Part shown: piece by piece, positions 1 through 8,625 of the stretch
Numbering within the stretch: the first letter of the stretch is position 1
Layout: the number at the start of each line of letters is the position of its first letter
Source of the DNA: Chitinophagaceae bacterium 26-R-25
GTDB lineage: Bacteria > Bacteroidota > Bacteroidia > Chitinophagales > Chitinophagaceae
Assembly (NCBI GenBank): GCA_029906195.1
Contig: JARWSJ010000001.1
Span: forward strand, 744,001 to 808,000
Direction: 5' to 3'
DNA length: 64,000 nt
The notes under the pieces: generated by a model
Databases searched by the model: none
Told to the model about the DNA's origin: nothing
The model's input: only the letters and a program-made list of their open reading frames with translations
Translations under genes and position numbers: made by a program

Positions 1-185
1 ACGCCATATATAAAAATGGAATCGCCGGCTTTAAGATCGGTGGTTAGAAATTTATGTTTTGCTGCGACATCATTTTGTAAAGTATAAGTGTCGCCGTTGA
101 AAGAAATGCTTTCACCTTTTTTCAAGTCGGTCAGTGCTACCAATACATTGTCGCTATCGTGAACTTTTAAAACTCTTTGCTTCAT
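1..185 (-). CDS. uxaA: Altronate dehydratase, N-terminal part (cut by window edge)
   Basis: The first 61 codons of a gene that continues beyond position 1. The visible protein (MKQRVLKVHDSDNVLV...GDSIFIYGV) is the short SAF-type N-terminal domain expected of UxaA, which dehydrates D-altronate to 2-keto-3-deoxygluconate. The start ATG is at 183-185. Its upstream neighbour uxaB ends only 11 bp away on the same strand, and UxaB makes the substrate of UxaA, so the two form an operon for galacturonate/glucuronate breakdown. The call rests on the N-terminal domain plus this neighbour; the catalytic part is outside the window. Confidence 0.8.
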   Translation of the reverse strand, partial: MKQRVLKVHDSDNVLVALTDLKKGESISFNGDTYTLQNDVAAKHKFLTTDLKAGDSIFIYG

Positions 186-196
186 TGCTACTCCTT

Positions 197-1705
197 CTAT
201 TTTACTGCTTGCAGAGAAGAAAGTGAGGCCATTGCTCCCTGCTGTTGAATGTCATAAAATTTTTCAGTTACTGTCTCTTCAAAACCTGCGAGTGAAGAAA
301 GGTCTGCATCCCAAAGTTCGGTATTACGCAAAACATTTGTAATTACCTGCTCCGGCGCATTGTTTTGCCATTGCTCATAAAAATATCCGGCTTTATCGTC
401 ATTGATGTGGTACTCAACTCCGTTGTGCGAACCATAATATTTCTCGCCTTCCTTTTTTACCGGTTTGGTAAACAAAAGATACGCTGCAAAACCAAGTGCG
501 TAATGTTGCGGCACGTTGTTGAACAGCTTGTAATACTGCTGTAATACTGGAATGGTGCGCATTTTCAGCTTCGATGTGTACTGCATGGTAATGCTTAGCC
601 ATTGGTGCTGTATGAATGGATTTCTGAAACGGTCAAGCACTTGCTTGCCGAAATCCTGCGCAGCGCTTGCAGGTAATTGGTAAGGAATAGCAGGCGCAAT
701 TTCGTTCAGCATCAGCTCGCTGATGAATGTTGACAACGCCTTATTTTCCATGCCTTCACGCACTGTTGCTACGCCGCTCAGGTAGGCAAGGCCACAGCTA
801 AGTGTGTGCGTACCGTTCAGCAAACGGAGCTTCAATTCTTTGAACGTTTCAATATTGTCAGCAATGATCACGCCTTTATCTGCTTGTGCAAAAGACAAGA
901 CTTCTTTTACTTTTTCATCACCTTCAATTGCCCACAAGCGATAAACTTCGCTCATGATGAGTAGTTCGTCTTTATAACCCAGCTCTGTTTCAAAACCTGC
1001 GAGAATATCTGCAGCTGGTTTGCCTGGCACGATTCTGTCCACAAGGGAATTGCAGAACCTGTTGTGTTGTTGCAACCAGTTGATAAAAGCAGGTTCCAAT
1101 TGATTGTATGCAGACAGTTCCAGTAAAATGGCCTTCAGTTTTTTGCCGTTATCAGTGATCAGCTCGGTTGGAACGATCACCATACCGCTTGCTGCGCTGC
1201 CATTGAAAGTTTGATAACGCTTGTATAGAACCGCCAGTAATTTTGCAGGGAAAGAAGAAGGTGCGCCTTCTGTAACGCTCTCTTTCACCAGCTGTATACC
1301 AACTTCTGTTGTATTGGAAATAATGATTTGCAGTTGAGGATTGGTCGCACAATCCAGTATTTCCTGCCATTGTTGTTTGGCAGAAAGTACACGGCTGATA
1401 GCAGAAGCGATGATGTTTTCTTCTACTTTCTGGCCGTCTTCAATACCTCTCACGCAAAGTGTATATAGATTATCCTGTTTGTCGAAAGCATCTGCACCGC
1501 CGGTGTCTGTAGATTTTACCACCACAATACGTCCGTTGAAAATACCGTTGCGGTTGGCTTTGTCGATAAAATAATCAGGAAGTCCGCGAAGTAAAACGCC
1601 GGTTCCAAATTGAAGCACTTTTTCCGGAAGGGATAAAATTTTGTCCGATGGCTGCTGTATGCCAGCAGGCAAGCTGTTCGTTAATGTGTTTTTTGAGAGC
1701 TGCAT
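197..1705 (-). CDS. uxaB: Tagaturonate reductase (altronate oxidoreductase)
   Basis: 502 aa, the usual length for UxaB, a member of the mannitol dehydrogenase (polyol-specific long-chain) family. It reduces D-tagaturonate to D-altronate with NADH in the cytoplasm. The N-terminal nucleotide-binding segment KVLQFGTGVLLRGLPDYFI lies at about residues 29-47, and the segment KLRLLNGTHT around residues 289-299 matches the Lys-Asn-His catalytic region of the family. It is followed at 11 bp by uxaA. A TAnnTTTG box about 67 bp upstream suggests it is the first gene of the operon. Mannonate or mannitol dehydrogenase are alternatives within the family, but the uxaA neighbour favours UxaB. Confidence 0.9.
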   Translation of the reverse strand: MQLSKNTLTNSLPAGIQQPSDKILSLPEKVLQFGTGVLLRGLPDYFIDKANRNGIFNGRIVVVKSTDTGGADAFDKQDNLYTLCVRGIEDGQKVEENIIASAISRVLSAKQQWQEILDCATNPQLQIIISNTTEVGIQLVKESVTEGAPSSFPAKLLAVLYKRYQTFNGSAASGMVIVPTELITDNGKKLKAILLELSAYNQLEPAFINWLQQHNRFCNSLVDRIVPGKPAADILAGFETELGYKDELLIMSEVYRLWAIEGDEKVKEVLSFAQADKGVIIADNIETFKELKLRLLNGTHTLSCGLAYLSGVATVREGMENKALSTFISELMLNEIAPAIPYQLPASAAQDFGKQVLDRFRNPFIQHQWLSITMQYTSKLKMRTIPVLQQYYKLFNNVPQHYALGFAAYLLFTKPVKKEGEKYYGSHNGVEYHINDDKAGYFYEQWQNNAPEQVITNVLRNTELWDADLSSLAGFEETVTEKFYDIQQQGAMASLSSLQAVK

Positions 1706-1772
1706 TGTTGCTACCTTTTTTTAATCCGTGAAAGCCTGATAGTCAGCGTCCTCCACAGAAGGATTTGAATAT

Positions 1773-1780
1773 CAAACCTA
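1773..1780 (-). promoter_or_regulatory. Putative -7 promoter box for uxaBA
   Basis: On the minus strand this reads TAGGTTTG, an exact match to the Bacteroidota -7 consensus TAnnTTTG, about 67 bases before the uxaB ATG. No clear TTG/TTTG -33 element is seen at the usual distance, so this is tentative. Confidence 0.4.
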
Positions 1781-1840
1781 CGAAAAGTAGCGAAAAATGG
1801 GATGAATATTTACTCCAACGATTGCGTAAAAGTCAAGGGA

Positions 1841-1945
1841 ACACGGATTTTCAAGATTGTGATGATTTGGGATGATTTTTTTGTGCTCAAGGCTCAACGC
1901 AGAATGCCAAACGCCGGTGCCCTATGCGTTAGGCGTTAAGCGTTA
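1841..1945. repeat. Intergenic repeats: 9-mer arm plus GCGTTAG-family inverted repeat
   Basis: Positions 1841-1880 carry an arm of the 9-mer family (GATTTTCAAGATTGTGATGA). Positions 1886-1914 and 1924-1945 form an inverted pair of the 7-mer family GCGTTAG, separated by about 10 bp. The right arm runs into the last codons of the neighbouring minus-strand gene and supplies its TAA stop. Confidence 0.75.
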
Positions 1946-2962
1946 TCTCACCTTCAACTTTATTATCCCAAAATTACTAAACGTATAACCGATGGCTTCG
2001 GAAGGAAAACTCACATCAGTGATCATCGTGCTTTGTTTTATGTCACTTGTGCCATTCCAAGTGTTGCCTCCGTCGTTTGTACAATAAATGGAACCATAGT
2101 TGTAACCGAAATCTCCACCGGAATAATTACCCCGCCCAAATGCATAGCCGGTTTTGTCATTTATGAAATGAAGGCTCAAAATCTCGGCAGGGGAGTTTGG
2201 CAATGCCACCCAGCTTGTTCCGCCATCAGTTGATTTCATGATTTTGTCAGATCCGGATATATACACAGTGCTGCCCAAAGCAGCCACAGAAAACAACGCC
2301 TGGTTGATGTTTTGATTAACCTGTTGCCATGTAGTTCCACCATCGCTGGTTGTAAGAAGTTTGCCGAAAGTGCAGGCGATATAACCTTTTTGAGTGTCGC
2401 TAAATCTGACGTTCACCATTTGGCCGCCCAAGTTTGGTACTTCGTATTCACTCCAGGACTGACCGCCGTTTTCTGTTTTGAAAACGGTACTGCCGCCCAC
2501 ACAAAAGCCAAGTGTTTTGTTTGCAAAATAAACCGATGATATTTCGAGCCATTTTGTACTTGAATATACCTTGTTCCAGGTTTGTCCGCCGTCAGATGTT
2601 TTTAAAATAATGCCTCCCGGAGGAATACAGCCAGAGCCGCTGCAGGAAGACTTGCCGCCAACGGCATAGCCCGTTTGGGAATCGGTAAAACACAAACTGT
2701 AAAGCGGAAGGTCTGTGTTGGATGACATTTTTGTCCAGGTTCTCGCAGAATCTGCTGTTTTATAAATGTCGCCTTTAAAGGTGGATACAAACCCATCTTT
2801 TTCCGTAATAAAGAAAATGCCGGAAATACCTGAAAAATTGGGACGTATAAAGGTTGTATCAAGGCAGAGTGTGGACGGCTGTGTGCCGTGTTGGGGCGAA
2901 TCATTCTTTTTACAGGAAAGTAAGCAGGAAAAGAGCACAAAAAAGGGTAGTATTTTTCTCAT
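1943..2962 (-). CDS. Lipoprotein with BNR/YCF48-like beta-propeller repeats
   Basis: 339 aa. It starts with a lipoprotein signal peptide (LFSCLLSCKK, lipid-attachment Cys at about residue 17). The rest is a propeller built of repeats with the signature DGGxTW: DGGQTWNKV, NGGQSWSEY, DGGTTWQQV, DGGTSWVAL and DGGNTWNGT. Such YCF48/BNR-type proteins in Bacteroidota are usually exported surface proteins of unknown ligand; the family name derives from the photosystem II assembly factor, and no photosynthetic role is implied. It has no close same-strand partner. Specific function is not recognised. Confidence 0.75.
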   Translation of the reverse strand: MRKILPFFVLFSCLLSCKKNDSPQHGTQPSTLCLDTTFIRPNFSGISGIFFITEKDGFVSTFKGDIYKTADSARTWTKMSSNTDLPLYSLCFTDSQTGYAVGGKSSCSGSGCIPPGGIILKTSDGGQTWNKVYSSTKWLEISSVYFANKTLGFCVGGSTVFKTENGGQSWSEYEVPNLGGQMVNVRFSDTQKGYIACTFGKLLTTSDGGTTWQQVNQNINQALFSVAALGSTVYISGSDKIMKSTDGGTSWVALPNSPAEILSLHFINDKTGYAFGRGNYSGGDFGYNYGSIYCTNDGGNTWNGTSDIKQSTMITDVSFPSEAIGYTFSNFGIIKLKVR

Positions 2963-3279
2963 TGAGGGGCTTTGCTCCTTGACCTGTAAATGTTAAAAAA
3001 CGTTGCATGGTACTTATTCAGGCGACATATTTAGGATATAAAAATGTTTAAAAAGCTTTCAATGTTTGCAACTGCAAAATGTTATTTCCCGTCACTAAGA
3101 AATTAATCTATGAAGTTTGATTCTTTTGTTAATGGGCCTTTTTAGAAAATGGATTGTCCTTTTAGTAATGCTGCGGAATCTCAACTAAATTAACTTGCAT
3201 TAGTAACCAGCGCACTGTTTAGCGAGAGTAAATACACCTAAGTAAACATTGTTTGAATTATCGTAAAACTCTTTACAAA
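2963..3279. other. Intergenic region without recognised feature
   Basis: About 317 bp of AT-rich sequence between divergent genes. It must hold promoters for the lipoprotein (minus) and the small membrane protein (plus), but no convincing TAnnTTTG box, hairpin or repeat was seen. Confidence 0.4.
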
Positions 3280-3561
3280 ATGAATTTTTTAGATTTAAGG
3301 ATTAGTATAATCTGGTTTCTACTATCCTTTATTGTTTTGCCTTTTACTGGATTTCTTCTTCGAAGTGCCCAACTGCAAAAAAAGCAGCGATGCATAAAAG
3401 ACCTGGAAGAGGAGATGGTTTCCAGCCACGCCGAAATATTGCGGTTACAAGAGCAGCTGGCAATTCCCAAAGACAGCCCAATAAGAACGGTTGCCATCGA
3501 AGAAAATTGCCAATTTTCAGATAACGCAAGCAAAGGAAAATTAAAAGTTAGTACGATGTAA
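3280..3561 (+). CDS. Small single-pass membrane protein with a coiled-coil tail, unknown
   Basis: 93 aa from the ATG at 3280; a TTG start at 3253 would add nine residues. One strong transmembrane segment (about residues 10-27, IIWFLLSFIVLPFTGFLL) is followed by a basic and acidic heptad-like region (QLQKKQRCIKDLEEEMV...EILRLQEQL) that looks like a short coiled coil. No family is recognised. It is a single gene followed by a good terminator. Confidence 0.5.
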   Translation: MNFLDLRISIIWFLLSFIVLPFTGFLLRSAQLQKKQRCIKDLEEEMVSSHAEILRLQEQLAIPKDSPIRTVAIEENCQFSDNASKGKLKVSTM

Positions 3562-3587
3562 GTCTCTTAAACCATGTTAGATAAACA

Positions 3588-3618
3588 AAAGGCCTTCGCT
3601 ATTCGCGGAGGTCTTTTT
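3588..3618 (+). terminator. Rho-independent terminator
   Basis: Stem AAAGGCCTTCGC (3588-3599) pairs with GCGGAGGTCTTT (3605-3616) over 12 bp with two G-U pairs, loop of 5, then T-rich sequence. Confidence 0.75.
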
Positions 3619-3752
3619 ATTTATCTCAATCACGGTTGTTGACAATGTCTATGTTGGTTGGAGAGCGTCTTTTTAATATTTTTACTTACCCGGACCTGCC
3701 TTGCCGTTGAAAAGCAAATTTGCTTTTTTTAACATTCACCACCAGAGCCTTA

Positions 3753-4841
3753 ATGACACAATCCTCATTTTCAAAAACGGGTCTTTATTGTCTTTGTTTA
3801 ATCGCCGCGATGACTTGCAATGGGCAGGATACAACGGTAGTTAGTAAACTTGCTGATTCGTCTAATTTGCCCAAAAACGTTTGGATTGAAAAGATGGACA
3901 AATATGTTACGCTGAAGTTTACGCAAACTACAAATGAAGATGGACTTTCTGTGTTTACGGACCAGAATGATATTTTACTGACAACAAACCTAAAGAGCAC
4001 AAGTAAAATAAGCGCCAACTATTCTTTCATTACCCTTAGTTTAAAATTTGCTCCGAAGTTTCTGCAGAGTGACAATGATAATAGTATCAAAGGCTTTTCT
4101 AAATCCGGAGGGTTGGACCTGAATTTTAACTTCAGGCACTGGCAGCAATTCCTTGCCTACACAAGGACGCAGGGATATTATTTGCAAAACACGTCGGACT
4201 ATGTGCCGGGTTGGAAAGAAGGTGATCCATATATTCAGTTTCCGGATCTGCTATATAAAAGTTTTGAAGGTGCAACCGCATATAGTTTCAATTCGAAATT
4301 CTCTTTCAATGCGTTGACCTCGCAGTCGGAGCGGCAGTTGAAAAGTGCAGGGAGCTTTATTCCCGGGCTTATGTACAAATACTATATTGTGGATGACCGT
4401 AGCCAATTGCGGCCTGGCGGTTCCAGGCAGAAATCGCACAATTTTCAGATGATATTGGGCGCCGGCTATTACCATACTTTCGTGGTTAAGCATAGTTTTT
4501 ATTTTTCGCTGGGAGCAACGCCGGGTATAGGTTTCGTGCATTCCAATATTTTCACCACAACGGAAAGTGAGGTAACAAAATCAAAACAACTTAATTCTGT
4601 GGTAAGGCTCGATGCCAGAACGGGCATTGGTTACAATGGCAATCGCTTTTTCAGCGGATTATACATGACTGTATTTTCCTCTGCGGAGGAGGAACAACAT
4701 TCGACGGTGATAAGCGGGGAGTCTGGTGTTTTGTTCCAGTTTTTTGTTGGATATCGATTGAAGGCTCCAAAATTCCTCCGCGAAAAAGAGCGCCAGATGA
4801 ACGAAAAGATGGATGATGCGCTAAAAAAAATAAAGCGCTGA
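3753..4841 (+). CDS. DUF4421 family exported protein
   Basis: 362 aa from the ATG at 3753. This start gives a signal peptide (MTQSSFSKTGLYCLCLIAAM, then CNGQD); a TTG at 3720 is in frame but lies in an AT hairpin and is unlikely. The body has the alternating pattern of an outer-membrane beta-barrel (repeated SANYSFITLSLKFAP, GAGYYHTFVVKHSFYFSLG, FFVGYRL) and resembles the Bacteroidota DUF4421 family, whose role is not known. The C-terminal 25 residues are highly charged (REKERQMNEKMDDALKKIKR). Neighbours are unrelated. Identification of the family is from memory of its pattern. Confidence 0.65.
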   Translation: MTQSSFSKTGLYCLCLIAAMTCNGQDTTVVSKLADSSNLPKNVWIEKMDKYVTLKFTQTTNEDGLSVFTDQNDILLTTNLKSTSKISANYSFITLSLKFAPKFLQSDNDNSIKGFSKSGGLDLNFNFRHWQQFLAYTRTQGYYLQNTSDYVPGWKEGDPYIQFPDLLYKSFEGATAYSFNSKFSFNALTSQSERQLKSAGSFIPGLMYKYYIVDDRSQLRPGGSRQKSHNFQMILGAGYYHTFVVKHSFYFSLGATPGIGFVHSNIFTTTESEVTKSKQLNSVVRLDARTGIGYNGNRFFSGLYMTVFSSAEEEQHSTVISGESGVLFQFFVGYRLKAPKFLREKERQMNEKMDDALKKIKR

Positions 4842-4879
4842 TAAGATTATCAACGCCTGATTTTTCATGTGCTACGGAT

Positions 4880-5896
4880 CTATTTATTATATACCAAAAC
4901 TTGAAAACTTCCTGGTACCATCGGTGGACGTTTGCCCTCGTGCGGACCTGCTACAAAGTCTGCCGTCGGTAAGTAAATTGCGTGTGTAGCCTCGTCGATG
5001 GCGATTGTTCTTGCGCCTTTTTTTGTGGCAACTGTATTGAGTACTTCGAATGAGTTTGTTGACTTTTCTTTAATTACCGTCATCGTCCCATCTTCTCCAT
5101 TGGAGGTAAAGATTGTTTTGCTTTCGTTGTCGAAAGCCACGCCGTCACAGCCTTCGCCGATAGGAACTTTCGCGATCGTTTTGCCGTTTGTTGCATCTAT
5201 CACCATCAGCAGTTTGTTATCGCAACCAGCAAAAAGTCTTTTTGATTTATTGTCAAACGCAAGCCCGGTAGGCTCTTCGCCTGGTGCTATGCTCCATTTT
5301 GTTTCTACCGACATTGTCTTGACATTGACAACGGCTATTTCACTTTTGTCTTCAATGTTTACAAATACCTTTCCTTCACCGTCGCTTACTGCCGTTTCTG
5401 GTTTACCACCAAGTGCAATGGTTGCAACTACTTTATTGGATTGGGGGTCAACAACAGACAGGTCTTTGCTGCGGCCATTACAAGTGATAACTTTTTGAGT
5501 GAACGACTCAAACATGATGGCATCGGGGTTTTCGCCCACCTGGATTTTGGCGGTCACGTTGTTGGTGGCGAGGTCAAATACTGTTATGCTATTCAGTTTG
5601 CCATTGCTGGTAAATCCTTTATTGAGTGCATTCGCAAATGCGATGCCGTGAACACCTGTTGTGTTTGGAATGACACCAATCGAATCGCCAGTTGTTTTGT
5701 CAAGTACATTGACCTGTGTTCCGTGGGATACATATAGTTTGTTAGTGTTAACAGCCAGGTAGTCCCAGCCGCCGGCGCTTGCAATGTGAAATGTTTTCGC
5801 AAGGTGATACGGCTTGTCTTGTGCGTAGATATTATTCAGCAACGCAGAGCTCAGCAGAAGCCCGGTTGATAGTGATAAAATTAATTGTCTGGTCAT
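4880..5896 (-). CDS. YncE-like exported beta-propeller (YVTN repeats)
   Basis: 338 aa with a Sec signal peptide ending near LLNNIYAQDK. The mature part consists of about seven 40-residue YVTN-type blades, for example KLYVSHGTQVNVLDKTTGDS, KVFVNIEDKSEIAVVN and KRLFAGCDNKLLMVIDATNG. Family members are periplasmic or surface propellers; ligands differ and cannot be read here. It sits alone between convergent and divergent neighbours, with a good -7 box 26 bp upstream. Confidence 0.75.
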   Translation of the reverse strand: MTRQLILSLSTGLLLSSALLNNIYAQDKPYHLAKTFHIASAGGWDYLAVNTNKLYVSHGTQVNVLDKTTGDSIGVIPNTTGVHGIAFANALNKGFTSNGKLNSITVFDLATNNVTAKIQVGENPDAIMFESFTQKVITCNGRSKDLSVVDPQSNKVVATIALGGKPETAVSDGEGKVFVNIEDKSEIAVVNVKTMSVETKWSIAPGEEPTGLAFDNKSKRLFAGCDNKLLMVIDATNGKTIAKVPIGEGCDGVAFDNESKTIFTSNGEDGTMTVIKEKSTNSFEVLNTVATKKGARTIAIDEATHAIYLPTADFVAGPHEGKRPPMVPGSFQVLVYNK

Positions 5897-5921
5897 AACG
5901 GTTATGGTGTTGAATAGGCCG

Positions 5922-5929
5922 CAAACGTA
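5922..5929 (-). promoter_or_regulatory. Putative -7 promoter box for the YncE-like gene
   Basis: Minus strand reads TACGTTTG, an exact TAnnTTTG match 25 bases before the ATG. No clear -33 element. Confidence 0.4.
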
Positions 5930-6093
5930 TCGGTCAATTCTGTAGAAAATTTGTAAAAGGCCGCATGGTCAGCAACCAGTAACGATTCGGTAAAGGAACC
6001 GCTCAGCGGGTTTTTGAATTTTAATTTTTGACTTTTTACCTATCTCTAGGTCGTTTGGCCAACTCTGTCTATTTTTATTGATAGACTTTTTTC

Positions 6094-6726
6094 ATGTATC
6101 CAACATTTACTACCGGCAATTTTGAGAAGATATGTAAGAAACTGGCGCTGATGGACGACGATCTGAAAATGGTGTTGGATACTTACGGTTATCCGCCCCT
6201 GTGGTCACGGCCAAATACTTTTGAAAGCCTTGTGCACATTATTCTTGAGCAGCAGGTTTCGCTTGCATCAGCACTGGCAGCACTCAATAAACTTAAGGAA
6301 AAAATAAAGGACATCACGCCTGAAGGTGTTTTGTTGTTGACTGACGAAGAGCTGAAGGAAAGTTACTTCAGCAGGCAAAAAACTGTTTACGTAAGACATT
6401 TGGCTGAGGCCATCCAAAACCGTAAACTCGATTTGCTTGCATTGGAAAAACTTTCGAGTGACGAAGTGCGTGAACAACTCACAAAGCTAAAAGGTGTGGG
6501 CGACTGGACGGTTGATATCTATCTCATCTTCATTCTGCATCGCGCAGATGTATTTCCCATGGGCGATCTGGCGGCTGTCAATGCCTTGAAGCAAATCAAA
6601 AAATTGCCGAAGGCCACTACCCGCGAGGAACTTGCAACAATAGTCGCCAACTGGCAGCCCTATAGAACGGTGGCTACGATGGTGTTGTGGCATTGGTATT
6701 TGTCGGTGAGGAGGAAGAGAAATTAG
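6094..6726 (+). CDS. DNA-3-methyladenine glycosylase II-like (AlkA/HhH-GPD)
   Basis: 210 aa, corresponding to the HhH-GPD catalytic core without the N-terminal TBP-like domain of E. coli AlkA. It should excise alkylated bases from DNA. The helix-hairpin-helix is LTKLKGVGDWTVDIYLIF at about residues 128-145, and the conserved aspartate follows in FPMGDLA (Asp158). LVHIILEQQVSLASA near residues 47-61 is the typical first helix of the family. No Cys cluster, so it is not an iron-sulfur EndoIII/MutY type. The final Asn codon and TAG stop fall inside the first unit of an AATTAGG repeat. Confidence 0.85.
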   Translation: MYPTFTTGNFEKICKKLALMDDDLKMVLDTYGYPPLWSRPNTFESLVHIILEQQVSLASALAALNKLKEKIKDITPEGVLLLTDEELKESYFSRQKTVYVRHLAEAIQNRKLDLLALEKLSSDEVREQLTKLKGVGDWTVDIYLIFILHRADVFPMGDLAAVNALKQIKKLPKATTREELATIVANWQPYRTVATMVLWHWYLSVRRKRN

Positions 6727-6920
6727 GAATTAGGAATTAAGAATTCCCTAAGTGTAAGATGCGTTTTTGAAAATGAATTTAGGAAATGGTAAAAGTAAAT
6801 TAACGGAGGCGTTTAGGCGACATTTGCAACTTTGCTTTTTTTTTCAGACCTTAAGCTCTTTACATTCTTCGCGGCATGCCGCGCTCTCAATTCTTAATTC
6901 TTAATTCCTAATTCTTAATT
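6721..6920. repeat. Inverted pair of GGAATTA tandem repeats
   Basis: Left arm 6721-6745 (AATTAGGAATTAGGAATTAA...) and right arm 6889-6920 (reverse complement family) enclose a unique spacer of about 143 bp. The left arm provides the stop codon of the glycosylase; the right arm ends 6 bp before the next ATG. The spacer itself contains GCGGCATGCCGC, a 12-bp palindrome, just before the right arm. Confidence 0.85.
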
Positions 6921-6926
6921 GATTTT

Positions 6927-7673
6927 ATGAACAGATTACAAAATAAAACCGCCGTGATTACAGGTGGTGGAAGCGGAATAGGCTTCGCTACTGCAAAAGA
7001 ATTTGTTGCGGAAGGTGCTAAAGTTGTTATTACGGGAAGAAATAAGGCAGAACTAGATAAAGCAGTAGAGGAGTTGGGTACTGGTGCATATGCGGTTGTG
7101 GCCGATACGTCTAAAGTGGATGCGATCAAGACGTTGCGACAGGAGGTAGAGAAAATATTTCCATCGCTGGATGTGCTTTTCATCAATGCTGGCATTGTAA
7201 AGTTCGGTAACATAGACGCTGTTACCGAGGAGGTTTTCGACGAGCAATTCAATACAAATATTAAGGGCGCCTATTTTACCCTACAGCAGTTGCTACCATT
7301 GTTTAAAAATGGTGGCTCCATTATTCTAAATACGTCCATCAATGCACATATCGGAAGGCCCGGCATTTCTGTTTATGGCGCCACGAAAGGAGCGTTGCTG
7401 ACACTCGCTAAAAACCTTTCCGCTGAACTGATGCCGCGAAAAATAAGGGTGAATGCGATTAGTTCCGGGCCGGTCAATACACCGCTTCACAGTGGGAAGG
7501 GGCTTACAGAGGAGCAGGCTTTACAATACCGCAAAGATCTTATTGCGCAAGTGCCAATAGGACGTTTGGGTGAACCCTCTGAAATTGCAAAAGCAATTGT
7601 GCTTTTTGCGTCAGACGAAGCTGCATATATTGTAGGTGCGGAGATTTTAGCTGATGGCGGAATGTCTTTGTAA
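6927..7673 (+). CDS. Short-chain dehydrogenase/reductase (SDR family)
   Basis: 248 aa classical SDR. The NAD(P)-binding TGGGSGIG is at residues 12-19, NAG near residue 88 (INAGIVKFG), and the catalytic triad is Ser137 (LNTSINA), Tyr150 and Lys154 (YGATK). The C-terminal EILADGGMSL is typical. Substrate cannot be inferred; no pathway neighbours. Arg following Gly in VITGRNKAELD suggests NADP preference, by general knowledge of the family. Confidence 0.9.
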   Translation: MNRLQNKTAVITGGGSGIGFATAKEFVAEGAKVVITGRNKAELDKAVEELGTGAYAVVADTSKVDAIKTLRQEVEKIFPSLDVLFINAGIVKFGNIDAVTEEVFDEQFNTNIKGAYFTLQQLLPLFKNGGSIILNTSINAHIGRPGISVYGATKGALLTLAKNLSAELMPRKIRVNAISSGPVNTPLHSGKGLTEEQALQYRKDLIAQVPIGRLGEPSEIAKAIVLFASDEAAYIVGAEILADGGMSL

Positions 7674-7674
7674 C

Positions 7675-7903
7675 AATGACTGAATAACTGAATAACTGAA
7701 AGAGATGCTTCGCATCTCAAAAGTCACCACTAAGCCACTAAGGACACGGAGCAACACTAAGGGATTTTCTTAGTGCAGCTCAGTGTTCTTAGTGGCTTAA
7801 TGGTAAAGAAATACTTGAATTATTAGCGAGGTCATGAATCAATAACTGAAGACTGCGCGCCAAACACTTTGTCAATAATTCAATGATTCAATGAGTCAAT
7901 GAA
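7675..7903. repeat. Nested inverted repeats: TAACTGAA family enclosing CACTAAGG family
   Basis: Outer arms 7676-7700 (TGACTGAATAACTGAATAAC) and 7872-7903 (TCAATAATTCAATGATTCAA). Inner element 7725-7804 has CACTAAGG-family arms at 7725-7747 and 7783-7804 and a core hairpin CACTAAG/CTTAGTG (7754-7775). Between them GAGATGCTTCGCATCTC (7702-7718) is a small perfect hairpin. This looks like one repeat element inserted within another. Confidence 0.8.
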
Positions 7904-7914
7904 TTTTTTTCTGC

Positions 7915-7922
7915 TACATTTG
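7915..7922 (+). promoter_or_regulatory. Putative -7 promoter box for the pentapeptide gene
   Basis: TACATTTG, exact TAnnTTTG match, 28 bases before the ATG and 12 bases after the right arm of the repeat. Confidence 0.45.
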
Positions 7923-7950
7923 AATCCGTTTTTCAGAAAAACAAACAGCA

Positions 7951-8526
7951 ATGCCCGACGTATATGTAGAAGACAAGAAGTTTGACAAGGTAGATTTTAC
8001 ACAGAAAAATCTTGAGCGCGGTGAGTATGAATACTGCGAATTCAACAACTGCGATTTTTCCAATACCAATCTTTCCTTCATGAAATTTGTTGAATGTACA
8101 TTCAACGGAAGCAACCTGAGTCTTGTAAAACTTGGTAAGACAGCCTTTCGCGATGTAGTGTTTAAAGAATGTAAAATGTTGGGTCTTCACTTTTACGATT
8201 GCGATGATTTTGTATTGTCGTTCAGTTTTGATAATTGCACGCTGAACCATTCTTCTTTTTTTGGAACAAAAATCAGGAACACAAAATTTAAGGGCTCACA
8301 ATTGCAGGAAGTGGATTTCACAGACTGCGACCTTACCTCAGCCACCTTCAGCGATTGCAATCTGGTTGACGCGAAGTTCGAAAACACAACCATTGAAAAA
8401 GCAGATTTCAGAACATCTATCAACTATTCCATCGACCTTGACAAGAACAAAATAAAGAAAGCAAAATTCGCTTATCCCGGAGTGATTGGGCTGTTGGATA
8501 AGTATGATATTGTGGTGGAGAAATAA
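7951..8526 (+). CDS. Pentapeptide-repeat protein
   Basis: 191 aa made almost entirely of A(D/N)LXX-type pentapeptides with many Cys and Phe at the central positions: CEFNNCDFSNTNLSFMKF, CTFNGSNLSLVKL, VDFTDCDLTSATFSDCNLVDAKFEN. This predicts a right-handed quadrilateral beta-helix. No signal peptide, so cytoplasmic. Some family members (Qnr, MfpA) protect gyrase and this one has the length of a Qnr, but nothing beyond the fold supports that role. The final Lys-stop comes from the first unit of a TAACTGAA repeat. Confidence 0.85.
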   Translation: MPDVYVEDKKFDKVDFTQKNLERGEYEYCEFNNCDFSNTNLSFMKFVECTFNGSNLSLVKLGKTAFRDVVFKECKMLGLHFYDCDDFVLSFSFDNCTLNHSSFFGTKIRNTKFKGSQLQEVDFTDCDLTSATFSDCNLVDAKFENTTIEKADFRTSINYSIDLDKNKIKKAKFAYPGVIGLLDKYDIVVEK

Positions 8527-8624
8527 CTGAATAACTGAATGACTGAATAATTGAGTGGTTGGAAGTCAAATACTCTGATGAACATAAACATTCAGTTATT
8601 CAGTTAATCAGTTATTCAGTTATT
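8523..8624. repeat. TAACTGAA inverted repeat between convergent genes
   Basis: Left arm 8523-8554, right arm 8590-8624, spacer 35 bp. The arms are 8-mer tandem repeats (TAACTGAA TAACTGAA TGACTGAA). The element fills the whole gap between two convergent genes and could act as a bidirectional terminator. The left arm supplies the stop codon of the upstream gene. Confidence 0.85.
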
Positions 8625-8625
8625 G

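Noticed and set aside
8523-8624. CRISPR array
   Set aside because: The regular repeats are 8-bp tandem units in inverted arms without spacers between units; no cas genes are present.
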